From the NCBI GenBank assembly GCA_902463265.1, contig CABQEV010000002.1:186001-250000 (forward strand): a DNA stretch of 64,000 nt. The letters run 5' to 3'. Made by a program: the position numbers and the translations under genes. The notes under the pieces were generated by a model, which ran no database searches, was not told the DNA's origin, and was given only the letters and a program-made list of their open reading frames with translations. Position 1 is the first letter of the stretch. Every line of letters starts with the position of its first letter. This document shows, one piece after another, positions 8,251 to 16,423 of the stretch. Source of the stretch: UMGS1889 sp900556055 (GTDB taxonomy: Bacteria; Bacillota; Clostridia; Oscillospirales; Ruminococcaceae).

Positions 8251-11073
8251 ATGGCAAGGGATAAGATCATCATCAAGGGCGCAAGAGAGCATAACCTGAA
8301 AAACGTTGACGTTGAGCTGCCGAGGGACAAGCTTATCGTTATGACGGGTCTTTCAGGCTCGGGAAAATCTTCGCTTGCGTTTGATACTATTTACGCTGAC
8401 GGTCAGCGCCGTTATATGGAAAGCCTTTCGTCATATGCGAGAATGTTTCTCGGACAGATGGAAAAGCCTGATGTTGACAGCATTGAGGGACTTTCTCCCG
8501 CTATTTCGATAGATCAGAAAACGACCTCGAAAAACCCCCGTTCGACTGTCGGTACGGTCACGGAGATATACGATTATCTGCGTCTGCTTTATGCAAGAGT
8601 AGGTGTTTCGCACTGTCCCGTCTGCGGCAGGGAGATACGTCAGCAGACCGTCGATCAGATCGTTGATAAAATAATGCAGCTGCCGCAGGGAACAAGAATA
8701 CAGCTGCTTGCACCGGTCGTCAGGGGAAGAAAGGGCGAGCATGTCAAAGAGCTGGACGCAGCAAAGCGTTCGGGATATGTCCGTGTGCGCTGCGACGGAA
8801 TAATCTACGATCTTTCCGAGGAAATAAAGCTTGAAAAAAACAAGAAGCACAATATCGAGATAGTTGTTGACAGACTTGTTATCAAGCCTGAGATATTGTC
8901 CCGTTTAACGGACAGTATCGAAACGGCATCGAATGTGTCGGGCGGCATGCTTATCGTGGATGTTATCGACGGTGATGAGATGCTTTTTTCGCAGAGCTAT
9001 GCATGTCCCGAACATAATATCTCGATCGAAGAGCTTACTCCGAGAATGTTTTCTTTCAACAATCCGTTCGGTGCGTGTCCGAAATGTACGGGACTTGGAG
9101 TGTTCTCAAAGGTCGATCCCGATCTGATCGTCCCCAACAGGGATCTCTCGATACGTCAGGGTGCGATCAAGGCAAGCGGTTGGAATTCGCTTGATGACAC
9201 GTCGATAGCGATGATGTATTACCGTGCGATCGCCGATAAATATAATGTATCTCTCGATACGCCTGTAAAGGATCTTCCCGCAGAGGTCATGGATATTTTC
9301 CTATACGGTACAAAGGGCGAGAAGCTGACTCTCCATCGCAGAAATGAGTTCGGCGGCGGAACATATTCCGCTGAATTCGAGGGAATAATCAACAATCTCG
9401 AACGCCGATACAGGGAATCAAACAGCGAATGGTCCAAGGACGAGATCAGGGAATGCATGAGCGAGGTGCTTTGCCCCGAATGTCACGGCGAACGTCTTAA
9501 AAAGGAGAGTCTGTCGGTCACTGTCGGCGGAATAAATATCAGTGAGCTTTGCAGAAAATCCGTATCGGAATGTCTGGAATTCTTTGACGGACTGGAGCTT
9601 TCCGAACGTGACGCATTTATCGCCGAAAGGATCATCAAGGAGATAAGGTCACGCCTCGGCTTCCTTTCAAGCGTCGGACTGAACTACCTTACGCTTTCGA
9701 GAGCGGCGGCAACGCTGTCGGGCGGCGAAAGCCAGAGAATACGCCTTGCAACGCAGATCGGATCATCGCTTGTCGGTGTGCTGTATATACTCGATGAGCC
9801 GAGCATCGGACTTCATCAGCGTGATAATGATAAGCTTATCGGCACGATGAAGCGTCTGCGTGATCTCGGAAATACGCTGATCGTAGTTGAGCATGATGAG
9901 GATACGATGCGTGCGGCGGATTATATCGTAGATGTCGGACCTTATGCGGGGGTACACGGCGGCGAGATAATCTTTTCGGGAACATATGAAGATATCCTGA
10001 AATGCGATAGATCTATAACAGGACAGTTCCTGAGCGGAAAGCGAAAGATAGCTGTCCCCGAAAAAAGACGTGCGGGAAACGGCAATTTTCTGACGGTCAG
10101 GGGAGCGGAGGAGAATAACCTCAAAAACATCGACGTATCCGTTCCGCTCGGCACATTTACCTGCGTCACGGGTGTTTCGGGTTCGGGCAAATCTTCGCTT
10201 GTCAACGAGATCATCTACAAAAATCTCGCCGGAAGACTGAACCGTGCGAAGATACGTCCGGGAAAATTCCGCGATATGGAGGGACTTGAGTATCTCGATA
10301 AGGTCATTGCTATCGATCAGTCGCCTATCGGAAGAACACCTCGCTCCAATCCTGCGACATATACAGGCGTTTTCAACGATATAAGAGATGTTTTTGCGCA
10401 GACGAATGACGCTAAGATGAAGGGCTATACATCCGGAAGATTTTCGTTCAATACCAAGGGCGGACGCTGTGAGGCGTGCGAGGGCGACGGAATCATCAAG
10501 ATCGAAATGCATTTTTTGCCCGATATTTATGTTCCGTGTGAGGTCTGCAAGGGTAAGCGGTATAACCGTGAAACTCTTGAAGTCAGGTATAAGGGCAAGA
10601 GCATATACGATGTTCTCGAAATGACGGTAGATGAAGGTGCGGAATTTTTTGCAAATATCCCGAAGATCGCCCGCAAGCTCAACACCCTGCGTGATGTCGG
10701 ACTCGGCTATATCAAGATCGGACAGCCCGCAACCACGCTTTCCGGCGGCGAAGCACAGCGTGTAAAGCTTGCGACGGAGCTTTCAAAGCGTTCGACAGGC
10801 AGGACGTTCTATATCCTAGACGAGCCTACGACGGGACTGCATTCCTATGATGTCCAGAAGCTTATCGAGGTGCTTCAGGCACTTGCGGATACGGGAAATA
10901 CCGTCCTTGTCATCGAACACAACCTTGATGTCATAAAGGTTTCGGATTATGTCATTGACCTTGGCCCCGAGGGCGGAAGCGGCGGCGGAACTCTCGTAAA
11001 ATGCGGTACTCCCGAGGAGATCGCAGCCTGCGAAAAGTCGTATACGGGTATGTATCTGAAGAAAATGCTCTGA
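8251..11073 (+). CDS. uvrA: Excinuclease ABC subunit A
   Basis: UvrA of normal length (940 residues), the damage-recognition ATPase of nucleotide excision repair. Two ABC ATPase modules are visible: Walker A GLSGSGKSS (~33-41) and GVSGSGKSS (~640), with signature loops LSGGESQR and LSGGEAQR. Zinc-finger cysteines lie in CPVCGREI, CPECHGE and CEACEGDG/CEVCKGK. It loads UvrB, whose gene is 48 kb away in this window. It stands alone behind a perfect promoter, a LexA-like site and an AGAAAGGG ribosome site. Confidence 0.97.
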   Translation: MARDKIIIKGAREHNLKNVDVELPRDKLIVMTGLSGSGKSSLAFDTIYADGQRRYMESLSSYARMFLGQMEKPDVDSIEGLSPAISIDQKTTSKNPRSTVGTVTEIYDYLRLLYARVGVSHCPVCGREIRQQTVDQIVDKIMQLPQGTRIQLLAPVVRGRKGEHVKELDAAKRSGYVRVRCDGIIYDLSEEIKLEKNKKHNIEIVVDRLVIKPEILSRLTDSIETASNVSGGMLIVDVIDGDEMLFSQSYACPEHNISIEELTPRMFSFNNPFGACPKCTGLGVFSKVDPDLIVPNRDLSIRQGAIKASGWNSLDDTSIAMMYYRAIADKYNVSLDTPVKDLPAEVMDIFLYGTKGEKLTLHRRNEFGGGTYSAEFEGIINNLERRYRESNSEWSKDEIRECMSEVLCPECHGERLKKESLSVTVGGINISELCRKSVSECLEFFDGLELSERDAFIAERIIKEIRSRLGFLSSVGLNYLTLSRAAATLSGGESQRIRLATQIGSSLVGVLYILDEPSIGLHQRDNDKLIGTMKRLRDLGNTLIVVEHDEDTMRAADYIVDVGPYAGVHGGEIIFSGTYEDILKCDRSITGQFLSGKRKIAVPEKRRAGNGNFLTVRGAEENNLKNIDVSVPLGTFTCVTGVSGSGKSSLVNEIIYKNLAGRLNRAKIRPGKFRDMEGLEYLDKVIAIDQSPIGRTPRSNPATYTGVFNDIRDVFAQTNDAKMKGYTSGRFSFNTKGGRCEACEGDGIIKIEMHFLPDIYVPCEVCKGKRYNRETLEVRYKGKSIYDVLEMTVDEGAEFFANIPKIARKLNTLRDVGLGYIKIGQPATTLSGGEAQRVKLATELSKRSTGRTFYILDEPTTGLHSYDVQKLIEVLQALADTGNTVLVIEHNLDVIKVSDYVIDLGPEGGSGGGTLVKCGTPEEIAACEKSYTGMYLKKML

Positions 11074-11083
11074 TTTATAACGG

Positions 11084-11121
11084 AAAATGTCTGTCAGCCG
11101 GATATCTGACAGACATTTTTA
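11084..11121 (+). terminator. uvrA intrinsic terminator
   Basis: AAAATGTCTGTCAG pairs with CTGACAGACATTTTT, ending in a T-run directly after the uvrA stop. Confidence 0.9.
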
Positions 11122-11278
11122 TTGAATATTAATATAATTTTATATGTGATTTTGTGCAATGTTCTGAAAGTAGCTTTCGGGACTTGCATTTTCTTTTTCA
11201 TTGTGATATAATAACTAACGTCGTCAAATGAGGTATTTGATGCAGAAGTTGGCAGATGGCTGTTGCTTCGCTGCATTT

Positions 11279-11354
11279 TGGGGTATAGCCAAGCGGTAAG
11301 GCAGCGGACTTTGACTCCGTCATTCCGATGGTTCGAATCCATCTATCCCAACCA
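11279..11354 (+). tRNA. tRNA-Gln (anticodon TTG)
   Basis: A cloverleaf with 7-bp acceptor TGGGGTA/TATCCCA (one G-T), D-arm GCCAAGCGGTAAGGC, anticodon loop CTTTGAC (anticodon TTG), T-arm with GGTTCGAATCC, and encoded CCA. It is the first of three tandem Gln tRNA genes. Confidence 0.93.
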
Positions 11355-11359
11355 GTTAC

Positions 11360-11435
11360 TGGGGTGTCGCCAAGTGGTAAGGCAGATGACTCTGACTCAT
11401 CCATTCCGAGGGTTCAAATCCTTCCACCCCAACCA
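11360..11435 (+). tRNA. tRNA-Gln (anticodon CTG), copy 1
   Basis: Acceptor TGGGGTG/CACCCCA, anticodon loop CTCTGAC giving CTG, T-loop GGTTCAAATCC, encoded CCA. It starts five bases after the previous tRNA, so both are probably one transcript. Confidence 0.92.
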
Positions 11436-11441
11436 AAACGG

Positions 11442-11472
11442 AAAAACAGAAGCCGTGTGACTTCTGTTTTTC
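11442..11472 (+). terminator. Terminator between tRNA-Gln copies
   Basis: AAAACAGAAG/CTTCTGTTTT hairpin ending in a T-run separates the second and third tRNA genes. Confidence 0.75.
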
Positions 11473-11493
11473 TGAAAATTTAATATCCCATAT

Positions 11494-11569
11494 TGGGGTG
11501 TCGCCAAGCGGTAAGGCAGATGACTCTGACTCATCCATTCCGAGGGTTCAAATCCTTCCACCCCAACCA
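11494..11569 (+). tRNA. tRNA-Gln (anticodon CTG), copy 2
   Basis: Identical to copy 1 except AAGCGG for AAGTGG in the D-loop, with encoded CCA. The near-identity over the whole gene suggests a recent local duplication. Confidence 0.92.
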
Positions 11570-11572
11570 GAT

Positions 11573-11611
11573 AAGCCCGATGGTTTTGATACGAAGCTAT
11601 CGGGCTTTTTG
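11573..11611 (+). terminator. Terminator after the tRNA-Gln cluster
   Basis: AAGCCCGAT pairs with ATCGGGCTT, followed by T residues. Confidence 0.85.
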
Positions 11612-11670
11612 TTTGAGATAAGCACGATCATCTGATATAGTTGATTCTATAAATCGGGATTTGAGGTGTC

Positions 11671-12300
11671 ATGAAAATGATATTTAAAAAAATTGACAGA
11701 AACAGTTGGCCACGAAAAGAGTATTTTGAATTCTACTTTACAAATGTACCTTGTACATACAGCATGACCGTCAAAATGGATATTACACCAATAAAGGAAA
11801 AGCAAATGAAGCTATATCCTGCAATGCTTTATTATCTTGCAACGATCGTAAACCGCCATTCGGAGTTTAGAACAGCAATCAATCAAACGGGCGAATTGGG
11901 GATATATGACGAGATGATACCCAGCTATACCATATTTCATGCGGATACAGAAACATTTTCAAACCTTTGGACTACATATATGCCCGATTTTAAAACATTT
12001 TCTGCGGCTTATGAAAATGATATGCAGAATTATGGGAACAATCATAGTATTATAGGAAAGCCCGATGCTCCTGAAAATGTTTTTACAGTATCTATGATAC
12101 CTTGGTCAACATTTGAGGGCTTTAATTTGAATTTGCAGAAAGGGTATGATTATTTAACCCCCATTTTTACGATGGGAAAATATTATCAGGAAGATGGACG
12201 AACAATACTGCCTTTGGCAATCCAAGTTCATCATGCCGTTTGTGACGGATTTCATATCTGTCGTTTTGTAAATGAACTGCAAGAATTGATAAATGGTTAA
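11671..12300 (+). CDS. Type A chloramphenicol acetyltransferase (CatP-like)
   Basis: A 209-residue enzyme that acetylates chloramphenicol with acetyl-CoA. The catalytic motif HHAVCDG (His ~188, Asp ~192) is intact, and so are family stretches such as VPCTYSMTV, KLYPAMLYY, NRHSEFRTAIN and SMIPWSTF. From memory the sequence closely resembles clostridial CatP/CatD along its whole length, starting at residue 3 here; the ATG at 11677 may therefore be the true start, although GAGG spacing fits 11671. The gene looks AT-richer than uvrA, stands alone after a tRNA cluster and has no adjacent transposase: probable horizontal acquisition. Phenotypic resistance is inferred, not shown. Confidence 0.9.
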   Translation: MKMIFKKIDRNSWPRKEYFEFYFTNVPCTYSMTVKMDITPIKEKQMKLYPAMLYYLATIVNRHSEFRTAINQTGELGIYDEMIPSYTIFHADTETFSNLWTTYMPDFKTFSAAYENDMQNYGNNHSIIGKPDAPENVFTVSMIPWSTFEGFNLNLQKGYDYLTPIFTMGKYYQEDGRTILPLAIQVHHAVCDGFHICRFVNELQELING

Positions 12301-12384
12301 ATTCCAATTTGGCGGACGGATAAATATGTTTTCGCTTTTAAGTGAAACCACTTGAACCCGTACCATTATTATAAGCTGCTGTGC

Positions 12385-12416
12385 AAAAAAAGCCCTGCCG
12401 GTATCCGACGGGGCTT
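12385..12416 (-). terminator. Terminator of the Fur-family gene
   Basis: Read on the minus strand, AAGCCCC(G)...(C)AGGGCTT forms a hairpin followed by seven T residues, just after the regulator stop. Confidence 0.8.
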
Positions 12417-12420
12417 GATA

Positions 12421-12819
12421 CTATTCTATCATTACGATCCTGTCTTTTGATATGCATTCTGCACATCTTCCACTGAAAACTATCGTGTGTTCGGTAACTT
12501 CGCAGCCGTATTTTCGGGATATTTCGCTGTTGATATCCGCCTGATAGGGATAATCGACATCGGTCACTCTGTCACATTCCCTGCATCTGAAATGATAATG
12601 ACCGACAGTGTTGAAATCGAAGCGGTCGGCTGCATCGGGGATAAGCACACGCAGTATAGTACCTTGTTCCGCAAGTACATTCAGATTCCGGTAGACTGTG
12701 CCTCGGCTGATGTTCGGGTGAGCAGCGTTGATCTCACGATATATTTCTTCGGCGGTCGGATGGGTCTTTAGCGCCCTGACTGCTGAAAGCACAATGCTTC
12801 GCTGTATGGTGTTTCTCAT
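12421..12819 (-). CDS. Fur-family metal/peroxide regulator (PerR-like)
   Basis: A 132-residue winged-helix repressor. The HTH is in PTAEEIYREINAAHPNISRGTVYRNLNVL (~22-50). The metal-site signature is GHYHFRCREC (~73-82), and the second structural-zinc CxxC is GRCAEC (~117-122). The length and HxHFxCxxC pattern resemble PerR, but Fur or Zur cannot be excluded from sequence alone. Its promoter at 12862-12890 is followed by an AT-rich segment with TGATA direct repeats that could bind the protein itself. Confidence 0.82.
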   Translation of the reverse strand: MRNTIQRSIVLSAVRALKTHPTAEEIYREINAAHPNISRGTVYRNLNVLAEQGTILRVLIPDAADRFDFNTVGHYHFRCRECDRVTDVDYPYQADINSEISRKYGCEVTEHTIVFSGRCAECISKDRIVMIE

Positions 12820-12861
12820 AATAATCTCCGTTATCAGTAATAAGTATCAATTAGTAATTAT

Positions 12862-12890
12862 ATTATACAATGGAAATATGCCGATGTCAA
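12862..12890 (-). promoter_or_regulatory. Promoter of the Fur-family gene
   Basis: On the minus strand TTGACA (12885-12890), a 17-base spacer and TATAAT (12862-12867). The stretch down to the start contains TGATAC and TGATAA repeats, a possible autoregulatory site. Confidence 0.75.
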
Positions 12891-13014
12891 TAGATTTTTC
12901 GGGAATATGCCGCGGAAAAATCCGTATATATAATATGTATACTCAAAAATCGGAACAGAAGCACGGAAAAAATTGAACAAAATGAAAAAATATCGGTTTT
13001 TTCGGAAAAATCCC

Positions 13015-13043
13015 TTGACAATCGGATGCCGATGTGTTAGAAT
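13015..13043 (+). promoter_or_regulatory. Promoter of the rplU-prp-rpmA operon
   Basis: TTGACA (13015-13020), 17 bases, TAGAAT (13038-13043). Confidence 0.85.
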
Positions 13044-13047
13044 AATA

Positions 13048-13130
13048 AAGCCGCATATGTCGGGCTTGTTAAAGTGTGCATTATTGATGCACCGCCCGTT
13101 GTAGCGAGTTTTGTGAAAAGGCAGGTGCCG
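13048..13130 (+). ncRNA. Probable ribosomal protein L21 leader RNA
   Basis: The ~80-base untranslated leader contains GGGCTTGTTAAAG, GTGCATTATTGATGCAC (a short hairpin) and CCGCCCGTTGTAGCGAG before rplU. Position and general form fit the Firmicutes L21 leader, an autoregulatory structure that binds L21. A covariance search was not possible here. Confidence 0.6.
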
Positions 13131-13135
13131 TAAAA

Positions 13136-13447
13136 ATGTACGCAGTTATTGAAACAGGCGGTAAGCAGTATCAGGTAAACGAAGGCGATGAGATCTTCAT
13201 CGAGAAGCTCGGAGCAGAGGCTGACGAGACAGTTACTTTTGATAAGGTTATCGCAGTAGGCAAGGATTCAGGTCTGGAGGTTGGCGCTCCTTATGTTTCC
13301 GGCGCATCCGTAGAGGCTAAGGTTATCAAGAATGGTAAGTCCAAGAAGATCACAGTCTTCACTTACAAGCCTAAGAAGAGCTCCAGCAGAAAAATGGGCC
13401 ACAGACAGCCCTATACTAAGGTCAGAATCGACGCTATCAAGGCTTGA
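13136..13447 (+). CDS. rplU: 50S ribosomal protein L21
   Basis: 103 residues opening MYAVIETGGKQYQV, the L21 signature, and ending in the basic KPKKSSSRKMGHRQPYTKVRI stretch (in two parts: KPKKSSSRK and GHRQPYTKV). It binds 23S rRNA. It heads the rplU-prp-rpmA operon, which is conserved in Firmicutes. Confidence 0.97.
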   Translation: MYAVIETGGKQYQVNEGDEIFIEKLGAEADETVTFDKVIAVGKDSGLEVGAPYVSGASVEAKVIKNGKSKKITVFTYKPKKSSSRKMGHRQPYTKVRIDAIKA

Positions 13448-13449
13448 TC

Positions 13450-13773
13450 ATGATCAACGCTGTTTTTTACAGAAAACAGAGTCTGCTGAGTGGTTTCAGT
13501 GTTTCCGGACATTCGGGATATGCCGAGGCAGGCAGCGACATCGTGTGCGCTGCGGTCTCTTCGGCTGTTCAGCTGACATGCAATACGATAACCGATTTCT
13601 TCGGGAACGATGCAGAGGTCAGTGCGGATGAAAACAGGATATCACTGATGCTTACGGATTACTGCGGAGCAGATGAATGTTCGTTTCAGCTTATTGAAAG
13701 TCTGAAAACTCATCTTGAAATTATCTCGCAGGATTACAAGGGAACGATTAAGTTATCTATTACGGAGGTGTAA
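13450..13773 (+). CDS. prp: Ribosomal-processing cysteine protease Prp
   Basis: A 107-residue YsxB/Prp protein between L21 and L27 genes. The catalytic His is in GHSGYAEAGSDIVCAAVSSA and the Cys is 12 residues on, as in the family. ATG 13450 is preferred over TTG 13444 since AAGG sits 7 bases before it. Prp removes the N-terminal extension of L27 in Firmicutes; the next gene has exactly such an extension, so enzyme and substrate are adjacent. Confidence 0.92.
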   Translation: MINAVFYRKQSLLSGFSVSGHSGYAEAGSDIVCAAVSSAVQLTCNTITDFFGNDAEVSADENRISLMLTDYCGADECSFQLIESLKTHLEIISQDYKGTIKLSITEV

Positions 13774-13778
13774 CTGAA

Positions 13779-14057
13779 ATGATTAGAATTTCCATGCAGT
13801 TTTTTGCTCATAAAAAGGGAATGGGTTCTACCAAGAACGGCCGTGATTCTGAGTCCAAGAGACTTGGTGTCAAGAGAGCTGACGGTCAGGCAGTAATTGC
13901 CGGCAATATCCTCGTTCGCCAGAGAGGTACTCATATCCACGCAGGTGAAAACGTAGGACGCGGTTCCGATGATACTCTGTTCGCTAAGATCGACGGAACA
14001 GTAAAGTTCGAGCGTGTCGGACGTGACCGCAAGAAGGTAAGCGTATACGCTGACTGA
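13779..14057 (+). CDS. rpmA: 50S ribosomal protein L27 with Prp-cleaved extension
   Basis: A 92-residue L27 of the peptidyl-transferase centre. It begins MIRISMQFFAHKKG: the extension ends in the Prp recognition sequence MQFF/AHKKG, with cleavage expected after the second Phe so that the mature protein starts AHKKGMGSTKNGRDS. Last gene of the L21 operon, followed by hairpins. Confidence 0.97.
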   Translation: MIRISMQFFAHKKGMGSTKNGRDSESKRLGVKRADGQAVIAGNILVRQRGTHIHAGENVGRGSDDTLFAKIDGTVKFERVGRDRKKVSVYAD

Positions 14058-14113
14058 TTTTGCATATGCTAACCCATGATCGGGTTAACCCATAATGGGT
14101 TGTGCGAATAATC

Positions 14114-14142
14114 AGGGGTGGGGTTATGCCCCGCCCCTTTTT
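14114..14142 (+). terminator. Strong terminator after rpmA
   Basis: AGGGGTGGGG pairs with CCCCGCCCCT across a short loop, followed by five T residues. Two short AACCCAT/GGGTT inverted repeats lie just before it (14068-14101). Confidence 0.85.
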
Positions 14143-14196
14143 GTATGCAGGGCTTTCCGAGCCGCAGAAATTGCCTGCGGAGAAAAGAGGTATAAA

Positions 14197-15477
14197 ATGT
14201 TCGTAGATAAGGCAAAAATCAGGATCAAAGCAGGCGACGGAGGAGACGGAGCGGTTTCGTTCCACCGTGAAAAGTATGTTGCATCGGGCGGTCCCGACGG
14301 CGGCGACGGCGGCAGAGGCGGCGACATTGTTTTTGCTGCCGACGATAACCTGTCAACGCTGCTTGATTTCAGATACAAAAGAAAATATTTTGCGGAAAAG
14401 GGCGAGAACGGCGGCGCAAGAAACTGCACAGGCAGAAATGCGCCCGATCTCGTTATAAAGGTACCGAGAGGAACAGTCATAAAGGACGCAAATACGGGAA
14501 GAATTCTTGCCGATATATCCACAGAGGAGCCTAAGACCGTCGCAAAGGGCGGCAAGGGCGGCAAGGGAAATGCCAGATTTGCGACTCCTACACGTCAGAT
14601 ACCGAGATTTGCAAAGCCGGGATTTCCCGGACAGGAGTTTGAGGTTATCCTTGAGCTCAAGCTTCTTGCTGATGTCGGACTTGTAGGATTCCCGAATGTC
14701 GGAAAATCCACGCTTATCTCAGTGGTATCCGCCGCAAAGCCAAAGATCGCAAACTATCACTTTACAACGCTTACTCCGGTTCTCGGAGTTGTGGGCGTTT
14801 CCGAGGGAAAATCCTTTGTTATGGCGGATATCCCGGGACTTATCGAGGGTGCTTCGGACGGAGTAGGCCTTGGTCATGAGTTCCTCCGTCATGTTGACAG
14901 ATGTCGCCTTATCGTTCATGTTGTCGATGTTTCGGGCATTGAGGGACGTGATCCCAAGGAAGATTATGAGATAATTAACAGAGAGCTTGCAAACTTCAGC
15001 GAGGATCTCGCTGTCCGTCCGCAGATCGTTGCGGCGAACAAATGCGATATTGCAGATGAAGAAATGAAGGCGGATTTCAGAAAATATATCGAGGATAAGG
15101 GGATACCTTACTTTGAGATATCCGCAGCGTCCGCTCAGGGTACTAAGGAGCTTATAAACGCCGTATCTGCGGAGCTGGACAAGCTGCCGCCTATCAGAGA
15201 ATACGAGGCTCAGCCGCTTACTCAGGCTGATCTTGACGAGATGGCGGGCGTCGGACAGAGGTTTGAGGTCACCAGAGGCGACGATGGCGTGTTCTATGTC
15301 GAAGCACCTTGGCTCGAAAGCGTTATGCGTACCGTTGATATGGACGATTATTCATCTATGCAGTATTTCCAGAGAGTCCTGCGCAATACAGGTATCATTG
15401 ACAAGCTTGAAGAAATGGGTATCAAAGAGGGAGATACCGTTGATATATTCGGATTTGAATTCGATTTCGTATTCTGA
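14197..15477 (+). CDS. obgE: Obg-family ribosome-assembly GTPase
   Basis: A 426-residue Obg GTPase of normal length. The Gly-rich Obg fold (GDGGDGAVSFHREKYV) covers ~1-158. The G domain has G1 GFPNVGKST, G3 DIPGLIEGA and G4 NKCD. A C-terminal OCT domain ends at residue 426. It acts in late 50S assembly and stress control. ATG 14197 is chosen: AGAGG lies 6 bases upstream, the family N-terminus MFVDKAKI begins there, and the longer frame would be read through the rpmA terminator. Confidence 0.96.
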   Translation: MFVDKAKIRIKAGDGGDGAVSFHREKYVASGGPDGGDGGRGGDIVFAADDNLSTLLDFRYKRKYFAEKGENGGARNCTGRNAPDLVIKVPRGTVIKDANTGRILADISTEEPKTVAKGGKGGKGNARFATPTRQIPRFAKPGFPGQEFEVILELKLLADVGLVGFPNVGKSTLISVVSAAKPKIANYHFTTLTPVLGVVGVSEGKSFVMADIPGLIEGASDGVGLGHEFLRHVDRCRLIVHVVDVSGIEGRDPKEDYEIINRELANFSEDLAVRPQIVAANKCDIADEEMKADFRKYIEDKGIPYFEISAASAQGTKELINAVSAELDKLPPIREYEAQPLTQADLDEMAGVGQRFEVTRGDDGVFYVEAPWLESVMRTVDMDDYSSMQYFQRVLRNTGIIDKLEEMGIKEGDTVDIFGFEFDFVF

Positions 15478-15498
15478 TCCGCTTTCGGGGTGCTTTTT

Positions 15499-15996
15499 AT
15501 GTATATTGCTCTGCGTGACTGGTCATCAAGCTACTCTGCGGATTTTGCGAGAGTTGCGAACAATATTAACATCGCCCGATATCAGAGGGATATGTTCCCG
15601 CACCCCTGTTCGCAGGTCAGTGCGGAGCGCTACATAAGAGTCTGCCGTGATATGGACGGCATATGTTCAAAGGCGATATTTGCCGACGACGAATTTGTGG
15701 GATTTGTAGGTGCATCCGCCAAGGACGACGTTTCCTGCAAAAGTGCCGAGCTGGGCTATTGGCTGGACGAAAAATACTGGGGAATGGGCATTATGACAGG
15801 TGCCGTAAAGCTTTTTACGGAATATTATTTCGATAATTATGATGTCGTAAGGCTCTATGCCATAACCTTTGCGGATAATGTCGGCTCATGCAGAGTGCTT
15901 GAAAAAGCAGGCTATCAGCTGGAGGGCATAATGAGAAAATCCGCTTATAAAATGGGCGAATATCACGACTGCGCAATGTACGCTGTCGTGCGCTGA
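15499..15996 (+). CDS. GNAT acetyltransferase (RimJ/RimL type)
   Basis: A 165-residue acetyltransferase from ATG 15499, following CGGGGTG. The acetyl-CoA-binding region ELGYWLDEKYWGMGIMTGAVK (split ELGYWLD and YWGMGIMT) and the NVGSCRVLEKAGYQLEGIMRK end are typical of RimJ/RimL-like enzymes acting on protein N-termini or small molecules. It sits between obgE and mrnC in a ribosome-biogenesis run, so a translation-related substrate is plausible but not shown. Confidence 0.85.
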   Translation: MYIALRDWSSSYSADFARVANNINIARYQRDMFPHPCSQVSAERYIRVCRDMDGICSKAIFADDEFVGFVGASAKDDVSCKSAELGYWLDEKYWGMGIMTGAVKLFTEYYFDNYDVVRLYAITFADNVGSCRVLEKAGYQLEGIMRKSAYKMGEYHDCAMYAVVR

Positions 15997-16009
15997 CGGA
16001 GGTTCGTGT

Positions 16010-16423
16010 ATGGTAACATTAGACAGACATTCGGCGATGCAGTACAGTCCGCTGACGCTTGCTTTTCTCGGGGATGCGGTCTATGAGCAGCTTGTAAGAG
16101 AGCGTCTTGTTCTGACGGCGAATATGCCCGTGAATAAGCTGCATAAGCTGGCGGTGGAGAGAGTGCGTGCTTCCTATCAGTCATCGGGAGTCGCCGCAGT
16201 CGAGGATATGCTTACCGAGGACGAGCTTGCCGTGTACAAGCGCGGACGCAATGCGGGCGGTCATACGCCGCCGAAAAGCTCCGACGCAGTGGGTTACCGC
16301 CGTGCAACAGGTCTTGAAAGCCTTTTCGGCTATCTGTATCTGACAGGTGCATCCGAGCGCATAAGCGAGCTTTTTGATGTAATATGGAATTCGGGGGAGG
16401 AAAAGGAAAATGATCGGTGCTGA
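16010..16423 (+). CDS. mrnC: Mini-ribonuclease III
   Basis: A 137-residue protein with only the RNase III catalytic domain and no dsRNA-binding domain, as expected for Mini-III, which matures 23S rRNA termini. Motifs are LAFLGDAVYEQLVR (~18-31) and TGLESLFGYLYLTG (~98-111), with the metal-binding Asp and Glu. Its end overlaps the MBL gene by 14 bases. Confidence 0.93.
   Translation: MVTLDRHSAMQYSPLTLAFLGDAVYEQLVRERLVLTANMPVNKLHKLAVERVRASYQSSGVAAVEDMLTEDELAVYKRGRNAGGHTPPKSSDAVGYRRATGLESLFGYLYLTGASERISELFDVIWNSGEEKENDRC

Noticed and set aside
9763..10512. A 249-codon antisense frame within uvrA
   Set aside because: uvrA is certain on the plus strand, and the antisense protein shows no domain or ribosome site.
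11360..11569. Reading the second and third tRNAs as tRNA-Glu
   Set aside because: The anticodon loop CTCTGAC puts CTG at positions 34-36, and the T-GGGG acceptor start is typical of tRNA-Gln.
14095..14196. Extended N-terminus for Obg
   Set aside because: It would be read through the rpmA terminator, and the family N-terminus and ribosome site fit ATG 14197.
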